A DNA stretch of 64,000 nt, from assembly GCA_963932465.1 (NCBI GenBank), contig OZ010788.1, positions 199,704,559 to 199,768,558 of the forward strand, read 5' to 3'. The position numbers and the translations under genes are program-made. Positions 57,132 to 64,000 of the stretch are shown here, piece after piece (position 1 is the first letter of the stretch; each line of letters opens with the position of its first letter). Source of the stretch: Maratus speciosus. Lineage: Eukaryota > Arthropoda > Arachnida > Araneae > Salticidae. The notes under the pieces were generated by a model. That model saw nothing but the letters and a program-made list of their open reading frames with translations. It did not search any database and was not told the origin of the DNA.

Positions 57132-58099
57132 CTAGTCGGATGTGCCAATCCCAAAATTTTCTTCTACTCCATACATGTTAACGCCTCAAAATTTGCAATC
57201 ACAGTGTCAAAATTAAACGACAATTCTTTGCCTATAATAACAAACTCTAAAGGTATAGATTCGTTGAATTGTGTGCATTTAAAAAGGAGATATAAGCATA
57301 GCATTTTTCAAACAAATCATTGAATTTTGGCACCTAGCCTCTCAGATGTCTACAACCAAAATTCCTTTCTCAAAGTGCACAAAAGCGATAGCTTTGGACA
57401 GTATAGATCCAAGCCGAATAAGGATCTATTTATGTGGAAGTGCTACTTATGTGAAATATGAAGTTTGACTAAATTCCGTGCATTAGTTTTTGCGATTCAG
57501 CTATCGCAAAACCGTGAAAAATGCTGCATAGCAGCGCCACCTGCATACATAAAAAGCTAATCTGCATCAAATTATGTCAAGGTTTAACAGAATATGACGT
57601 TTGATCAAATTCCGTTCAATAGTTTTTGAGATATAATTATCGCTAAAATCATGTAAATCGTGAAAAATGCCGCATAGCAGTGCCACCTGTTGGACGATTT
57701 ACACCAAAAACAAATCAGCACCAATTTTTATCAAGGTACAGTCAAACCTCGTTAACACAAACTGTTTCCGATTGCCTCGTCCAGTTATATGTAATGTAGT
57801 TAAGTTCCGATAACGCGAACTACTTTTAATACGAAGAAAAAAAGTTTCCCCTTGAGTGTTCGCGTTAACGAGGTTCAACTGTATAAGTGAATCTCTAAAG
57901 TTTTATTAAATTTCGTGCATTAGTTCTTGTGTTAGAGCGCCCACAAAATTTGTATCACATATAGACAGACAGATATTTTCTAAAAACAGTCGAATCGTGT
58001 TCAGGACTTACTAAAACGTATAAATCAGTCTAAAACCGGAAGTCGAATTTTTTCACGAATCCAATACTTTCTTCTTGTAAAGGTAGAAGAAAGTAAAAA
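57132..58099 (-). mobile_element. HINE-like element, copy 4, nested in the hAT
   Basis: Minus-strand 3' end GGCACATCCGACTAG at 57132 with TAGAAGAAAATTTTGGGATT; 5' end CTTTTTACTTTCTTCTACCT at 58099. Two recognisable tandem units with reversed GCGCCACCTG cores near 57536 and GTGCCACCTGTTGG near 57679. The left third is diverged. Interrupted by a pogo-type MITE at 57739-57881. Confidence 0.75.
57739..57881. mobile_element. Pogo-type MITE, 143 bp, flanked by TA
   Basis: CAGTCAAACCTCGTTAAC at left and GTTAACGAGGTTCAACTG at right, with TA on both sides. Internal ACGCGAAC/GTTCGCG phrases extend the symmetry. It interrupts a HINE tandem unit between TTTTTATCAAGG and AAGTGAATCT, whose continuity is clear from other units. 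Confidence 0.9.
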
Positions 58100-58330
58100 G
58101 CGTATTTATTTTTTTACTAAACAAACCCATAATTAGAATTTTTATGTTTTCAGTTTCAGAATTTTTTCTTTGGAGAGGAATTTTTTATCCAAAAGTATCA
58201 TTATAATTATTACACACGTTGTGCACATCATTTTAGTCGAAAATTGGAGCAATTAGTTTCAAGTTGGGAAATTTTCGAATTCTCCCCCCCCCCCCGAAAA
58301 AATATCTGTGGCTACGCCCCTGCCTGCTTA

Positions 58331-59300
58331 AGAGGTAACACCACCTTGACGAACCTAGAATTTATGGCTTTTTTTTTAATTTTTCTTTTTAAAGAAAGGC
58401 GGGGTGCTTGATAAATGTATTTAACTTGAATAAAAGCCACGGATAACATTTTTCTTACTGTTACTGGCTGCGGCGAGGTCCAATTCTGAAACTCAAAAAT
58501 TGTCCTTCCACTTTCGATATTGATTTATAACTATCAAGGTATGATTTTCATTTTTTTAAAGAATTCTTTAAGTGAAAAAAAATTTGAGCCGGTCAAAGTG
58601 GTGTTAATCCTTAAGGTACAAAAACAAGCATCAGTCGATAGAATTATCATAAAAGACACAGAGTTTTTCACGAAATGCATGTGAGAATTTAATCTCATCT
58701 GTGCCTGTAATTTTTTTTACCACAAAGAGACTAGAAACGAAGGGAAACAGTTTTCAACACTTCGCAGATATATTTTTGAAAAGAACTCTTAAAGAAGTTG
58801 GAGTGAAAATTTATCTACTGGAGAATCAAAACTTTTCGAATTAATAAAACATTTTTGATTTATATTTGAAAATTCTGCATACACTGAAATCAGACTTAAG
58901 GATTAACACCACTTTGACGCCCTGGAATTTAAAGTTTTTTCAGAATTTTTTTTCTTTAAAGAAATGCAAAGTGTGTGATAAATGCATTTATGCTAAATCT
59001 TTACTAACAGAACTAGCGTGTCCATCGATTTTAAAAAAGTTGTTGAAAGAAAAAAAACCCAACCAAAAAAAGAACAACAACGACAAAAACAAAACAAAAC
59101 AAAACAAAAAACACACTTAATATTTTCGTTATTATTTACTCACTGTGTCTAATTCTAAACCTCCAAAATTGTCCTCCCACTTTCAATATCGATTTTTAAC
59201 TATCAGGATTTTCATTTGCATACAGAATAATTTAAGTGGCAAAGAAAATCGAAATTTTGAACTGGCCAAAGTGGAGTTGCCCTTTAAAATATAGATGTAA
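58331..59300. repeat. H satellite, distal units
   Basis: Resumes directly after the hAT with GGTAACACCACCTTGACG. The marker CAAGCATCAGTCGATA lies at 58625. The last unit (58990-59300) is strongly diverged, with an AAC/AAAC-rich stretch at 59047-59112, as expected at an array edge. Confidence 0.8.
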
Positions 59301-59444
59301 AATAATGAATTTTAAACTTGAGCCTAATAATAAGTTTATCGATGATAACGGGCGGAAAAGCATTTCCAATATTTTATAATGCCTTTTGCAGCTTAATTAA
59401 ATTTTAGTATACTATGTGGCATGCATAAAAATCTATAGAACATG

Positions 59445-60120
59445 TACAGAGTTACCCAAAATAATTCGAATCCATTACCGTTTATGGTCACTGAAAATGG
59501 GTGTTCAACTGGGTTTCATATTTTCTAAATTGTTTATTCAATTCCTACTATTAGCTCACACTCTCCCTATATTTATTTATTTATATATTTATATATTTAT
59601 CTTGTTCAAATTTTCAATCGTTAATAAAATACTCATTATTCATCCTATCAAGTTGAAATAAATTTTTTTAACTTGTACTGGATGACAATTGATGTTAATA
59701 CAGTTTTTTCAAATATTAATTAATTAATTTTTAATTAATTAATTTTAGTTTTGTATGGGAAACAAAATGGCGGCCATTGGTTATTGAAGGTCAATGAAAG
59801 TATTTTCATTAAGGGGTTACCATAGGGGACCCTTTTCTGTCGCCAAATACCGCCAAAGTTGTCGCCAACTTGGTGATATATCGCCAAATTTGGCGGCCGA
59901 AATGAGTCGTCAAAAGTGACGCCAACATGGCGATATCTCTAATATTTCGCCAAATTCCCATAGAGTTCCATTGTAAACCTACTTGCTTATAGAAAATCAA
60001 CAAATTGAGATATTTTAATGCAACAAAAACTAATATTAGCTTAAGGGATTATGTTAAATTTTTCTTTGATGGCCTAAGTAGGAATTGACTTTAAAAACAA
60101 AATTTTTATATTACTTGTAT
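59445..60120 (+). repeat. Mariner-like tip fragment and repeat X, copy 2
   Basis: 59447-59520 (CAGAGTTACCCAAAATAATTC) resembles a mariner-type end without its partner. 59535-60117 matches X copy 1 (35765-36330). CGCCAAATACCGCCAAAG, TTGGTGATATATCGCC and GACGCCAACATGGCGATATC show dense GGCG/CGCC motifs at 59840-59950. Confidence 0.6.
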
Positions 60121-60900
60121 ATACATCACCTTTCATCGCATGAAAAAATGAAATTTCGTAATTATATTCTGATCGAGTTTGAAAGTCTTTCAAAATCAGA
60201 TTTTTCTTTCTTATTTTAACTGATATTTAATTTTTGTCTCAAAGTACACGTGGGATAGTATTAGTCAAGCATCTGTAAACTGAATTGACAATATTTCAAA
60301 GCAGTTTTCAATAAATCTTTCAGTTATTTTATCTAATTCGAAATACTTTGATTTTGGGTTTGTGCTTCAAAATATCAAAATGCAATTTCGACTTACTTCA
60401 AGCTGACGAAGATAGATATTCTGCATAGGCTAAAAATAATGCTTTATTTTGTCTTCAAAGTAACATTATACTATTTATAAAGGCAAACAAATAAACATTC
60501 GATATCATGAAGATTTTGCAGACTCGTAAAAAATTCAGTGAAGGTAATGAAAAACGAATACTGAAATTCAAATATCTACGTGGTTTCTAAAATTTACATA
60601 CACATGATGTCTGTCAGATGTTAAATCTGATAATCCGTATTTGTCTTATTTTGCAAATTTCACATCCAGATAGAGAAAACAACAAAGAAATCCATCGCAA
60701 ACCCTGCCATTCTTAGCTTATTTCCCTTCTTTTTTTTTCCCTTCCAGTATCAGGCAACGTAACGAATTCACAACGAAATCTCATTTTCTAGGAAAATTCT
60801 TGCCTAATAGATGCTTTACTGATTTCACCACAACGCAGCATCTAAATTATTAAATATTTATGAGACCAAAACAAATTCTCCCAATACAAGTTTCCATTAC
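60121..60900. other. AT-rich spacer, no gene seen
   Basis: No inverted ends, tandem structure or convincing frame was found by eye. Confidence 0.4.
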
Positions 60901-61330
60901 AAAAGATAGTATGAGGAATGTGTTCTATATGGCGGTCTCTAGGGGAATGGTGTAGCAAAAGGAGACTTCGCCATTTTTGTGAAGAAAACGGCAAAATGCC
61001 GTCTCCAGCGATCCTAGGGCTGTGCTTTAATCACAAACAAAACTACCTCGACGCCGAAAGATTTTATTTCTTCTGGGAAATCTAACTCATTTAAAATGCA
61101 AAAATTTGTTTTTCGTCTCCCATGAAAAGGAAGCGATCCCGCCCTTCTTTGTTTCCCCCCTCTCTCTTGCTGGGGCGTCGACAGAAAACCAGGCGAAAAA
61201 TATGGCCGCAAAGGCCTTTCTTTAATGAGACGTGGGACCAGCAGAGGGGGCATCAGTTTGCATGAATTATTCTCAGGCAAATGAGGGGCGCATGTAAGAA
61301 GCATCGTTCTTATTCTAAAAAGGAGATTAT
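60901..61330. other. GC-richer unrecognised block
   Basis: Contains GGAGACTTCGCCATTTTTGT and ACGGCAAAATGCCGTCTCC, of which GGCAAAATGCC is itself a palindrome. A 96-residue minus frame (61014-61304, with PPLLVPRLIKERPLRPYF) is open but has no domain or start context I can support. Could be a conserved regulatory or repeat-derived block. Confidence 0.3.
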
Positions 61331-62585
61331 AAAATGGGTCACCTACGTATTGCTAGCAGAATATCTGAAGATCTGGTAGTTTTTTTCATTAAGCCAACGA
61401 GCATTGTTCGGGGAGTTATTTTTCTTCTCAACATATACAATATAGTATATGCGTATAGATATATTATTTTAAAAAATTCAAGTTTAATTTTAGTAAATAT
61501 TTAGCTGTTATTTTAAACCTTTTTTATCCTGGATTTTGAATAAAATAATTGCTTCACCTTAATAATTATTTACGCTAATGTCTAAGATATCCAGAACAAC
61601 ATATATAATAATAATTTGACGTTTAGATAATTTTTTCAATTAAAACTGATTTAATAAATCGGTAGTTAGAGATATTTTTGCAAAATATTTACAAGAATAA
61701 TTAGATTAACAAAAATACTGTTATGGAGATCTCGCAATTCTTATAAGAACAATGTAAATAAATGAATTGTGATCCTATCTGTAACAGAGAAGTGTTTTGT
61801 AGTTGCAAATTTTTCGTATAACATTTTTTAATAGGATAAAAGCTACACCTATGTAAATGGTTGAGAAAATAACCACATTAAAAAATATTTAGCTTCGACT
61901 GTTTCATTGCGCTTTCTAATTAGGATTGAGCAAATTATTTTGTATGAAAAGTGCAACTGTTATAGCAGACGAATTACATAAATTTTACATCGAATTTTTT
62001 AAAATTGTACTTAAAAGTACCGTCAGGATATAAAGAGTTAAGAGCGATGCTACTGTAAATGAAAAGTCTGAATCTACCATGCTATCAGCTGCTTCATAAA
62101 TGTTGCTTAGTTTAACTAATTAATATTTTTTATTTCTAGGAATTCTATTTAATCCACTATTCTACTTATTCAAATTATCTTAGTTTACTTCTAAACTTTG
62201 CTTTTTCGCTCCCTTTCTTCTTTTTCTCCCCCTTTTAGTGTTATTATTTTACCATTGCGATTGTTATATTTATTTTTAGTTCAAGATTAAAATTCTGCCT
62301 CATCTGCAAATTTGTTTAACGCCTCAGAGTATTCAAAATGTATCTTTTGAAATGAAAATCAAATAGCACTTATTAATTTTGAGTTATTTTGGCGCATAAA
62401 TAAACGTTTCTAAAAGCCAATTTTCCCTTTTTCTTTTCTTTTCATTTTTAGTTTTTTTTATATATCCCTTTTTTTTTGTATCATTTAAATTCTTATTGTA
62501 CTTTCACTTCTTTTATGAAAAGTTGCTTTTCCTTCATATCTTATATTCCTATTGGTTGCTCTTACCCACCTGTTTCTCTCTCTTC
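61331..62585. other. AT-rich spacer, no gene seen
   Basis: Homopolymer-rich DNA. TACTTAAAAGTACCGTC near 62008 is the same GGTACTT..AAGTACC palindromic phrase seen in family J. Confidence 0.4.
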
Positions 62586-63415
62586 TATTTTCTATGTATT
62601 ATTGTTTCTGTTCTTGTATTGTTAGCACGTTCTTTTATCTGATGGTTGGAGAATAAATGTCCAAAGATTTACCTCTTAAAATGCCTTGTCTATTTTCTAT
62701 ATATTCTTGTTTCTGTTCTTGTATTGTTAGCACGTTATTTTATCTAATGGTTGGAAAATAAATGTCCAAAGATTTACCTCTTAAAATGCCTTGTCTATTT
62801 TCTATGTATTCTTGTTCTTGTATTGTTAGCACGTTCTTTTATCTGATGGTTGGAGAATAAATGCCCAAAGATTTATCTCTTAAAATGCTTTGTCTATTTT
62901 CTATGTATTCTTGTTTCTGTTCTTGTATTGTTAGCACGTTCATTTATCTGATGGTTGGAGAATAAATATCCAAAGATTTACCTCTTAAAATGCCTTGTCT
63001 ATTTTCTATGTATTCTTGTTTCTGTTCTTGTATTGTTAGCACATTATTTTATCTGATGGTTGGAGAATGAATGTCCAAAGATTTACCTCTTAAAATGCCC
63101 TGTCTATTTTCTATGTATTCTTGTTTCTGTTCTTGTATTGTTAGCACGTTCTTTTATCTGATGGTTGGAGAATAAATGTCCAAAGATTTATCTCTTAAAA
63201 TGCCTTGTCTATTTTCTATGTATTCTTGTTTCTGTCCTTGTATTGTTAGCACATTCTTTTATCTGATGGTTGGAGAATAAATGTCCAATGATTTATCTCT
63301 TAAAATGCCTTGTCTATTTTCTATGTATTCTTGTTTTTGTTCTTGTATTGTTAGCACGTTCTTTTATCTGATGGTTGGAGAATAAATGTCCAAAGATTTA
63401 TCTCTTAAAATGCGA
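62586..63415 (+). repeat. 105-bp minisatellite, eight units
   Basis: GTTAGCACGTTC-type markers lie at 62621, 62726, 62825, 62930, 63035, 63140, 63245 and 63350. All spacings are 105 except one of 99, where TTTCTG is missing. Each unit reads ATGGTTGGAGAATAAATGTC, AAAGATTTACCTCTTAAAAT, GCCTTGTCTATTTTCTATGT. Units differ at only a few positions, so the array is young or homogenised. It encodes no long frame. Confidence 0.95.
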
Positions 63416-63599
63416 TTTCAGCATTTTTTTAGTGTATTTGAGAAATTACTTCCGTTTTGTTTTGCACCAATCATTTACACATTGGGTATTTTGAACTAAT
63501 AACTTTCAATATTTTATACAAATTTTATTGAAAATATGCACGTAATTTTATAGAAAGCAGACAAAATCGACCTGTTCTGACTTAATGAAGTCATTTATT

Positions 63600-64000
63600 A
63601 GGTGCGTTCGTAATTATATAAATACGTAGCACCTATAGTCGTCGTCTGGATTGTCCGCCCGCACGCATATAACAGCGCAAAACTGCGCATCCGAATGGTT
63701 TGAAAATTAATATATAGAATCGTTGCAGAATTTAGTCGCGCCATTTAAACTTTTATGAAAATCAAATCAAAACTTAAAAAGATATTAATAAAAGTTTTCT
63801 TCATTCTATCAAATCCTTTAATCCGTAATTAATTCAATGATATCCCATGACAGGTAATGATTCTAGGTTGCTATGGTGACTACGCCCTATTTAAGATGGA
63901 GTTCTATTATTTCCGTTTTGCTGAATTTAATATATATAATCGTAATAAATTTTGTATTCATGAATTTTTGCATACGAGTGCAACAGCTATTGCACCAAGA
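63600..64000 (+). repeat. Family E, copy 5, running off the window
   Basis: Starts AGGTGCGTTCGTAATTATAT like copy 1, then AACAGCGCAAAACTGCGC, AATCGTTGCAGAATTTAGTC and ends within CAACAGCTATTGCACCAAGA. No 173-bp expansion. The matching right end lies outside the window. Confidence 0.7.

Larger units (their letters stand above)
55421..58322 (+). mobile_element. hAT transposon, 2.9 kb, 8-bp target duplication
   Basis: Tips CAGGGGCGTCGCCA and TGGCTACGCCCCTG are flanked by an exact 8-bp duplication CCTGCTTA (55413-55420 and 58323-58330). Subterminal G- and C-tracts and AGTTGGGAAATT occur at both ends. It carries a decayed transposase and a nested HINE-like element. The target was the right edge of a small hAT MITE. 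Confidence 0.92.

Overview
This window looks like intergenic, transposon-saturated DNA from an arthropod nuclear genome, possibly a spider or other arachnid. The evidence is strongly AT-rich sequence, many homopolymer runs, short open frames only, and Tc1/mariner, Tigger/pogo, hAT, piggyBac-like, Helitron-like and Penelope-like pieces layered on one another. I found no host protein gene, rRNA operon, CRISPR array or operon. The arachnid guess rests on repeat style only and is weak.

Only four stretches show protein ancestry, all broken: a Penelope-like GIY-YIG tail (5540-5758, +), a Tigger/pogo transposase (22527-23963, -), a mariner-type transposase (39957-41040, -) and a hAT dimerisation tail (about 56925-57047, +). 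The rest is non-coding repeat DNA, and I annotate it by families defined from copies inside the window. Family letters (A, C, D, E, F, G, H, I, J, K, L, N, P, X) are mine.

Layout. 0-5.5 kb: repeat A, small MITEs, a Helitron with canonical ends. 5.5-8.2 kb: Penelope remnant with a TATA-type promoter, then the first HINE-like element (Helentron-style, with internal 145-bp repeats). 8.4-18.2 kb: families C, D and E and a 2.4-kb CACTG-ended element. 18.2-29.5 kb: family J, two more full HINE-like elements, a Tigger inserted in a (TA)n tract, and Helitron-like N. 30-39 kb: families G, E, D, I and C. 39.7-46.2 kb: the mariner element, then a J copy interrupted by K, a fold-back mariner MITE and a GGTTCCGTAC-ended element. 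46.5-50.9 kb: K, F, G and P copies. 50.9-59.3 kb: a roughly 600-bp satellite (H) holding a piggyBac-like MITE and a four-level nest of transposons. 59.4-64 kb: X repeat, AT-rich DNA, a 105-bp minisatellite and the start of another E copy.

The most interesting structure is the HINE-like family. It has subterminal inverted repeats, a 3' hairpin, CTAG ends and a tandem core in which nearly every 145-bp unit carries AACAGGTGGCGCTGC, a close match to the CTCF insulator core. Several other tandem-repeat families share a related ACGGATTTT..AACTT..CAGTTAG segment. Several insertions are dated relative to each other because an uninterrupted paralogous copy of the target lies elsewhere in the window.
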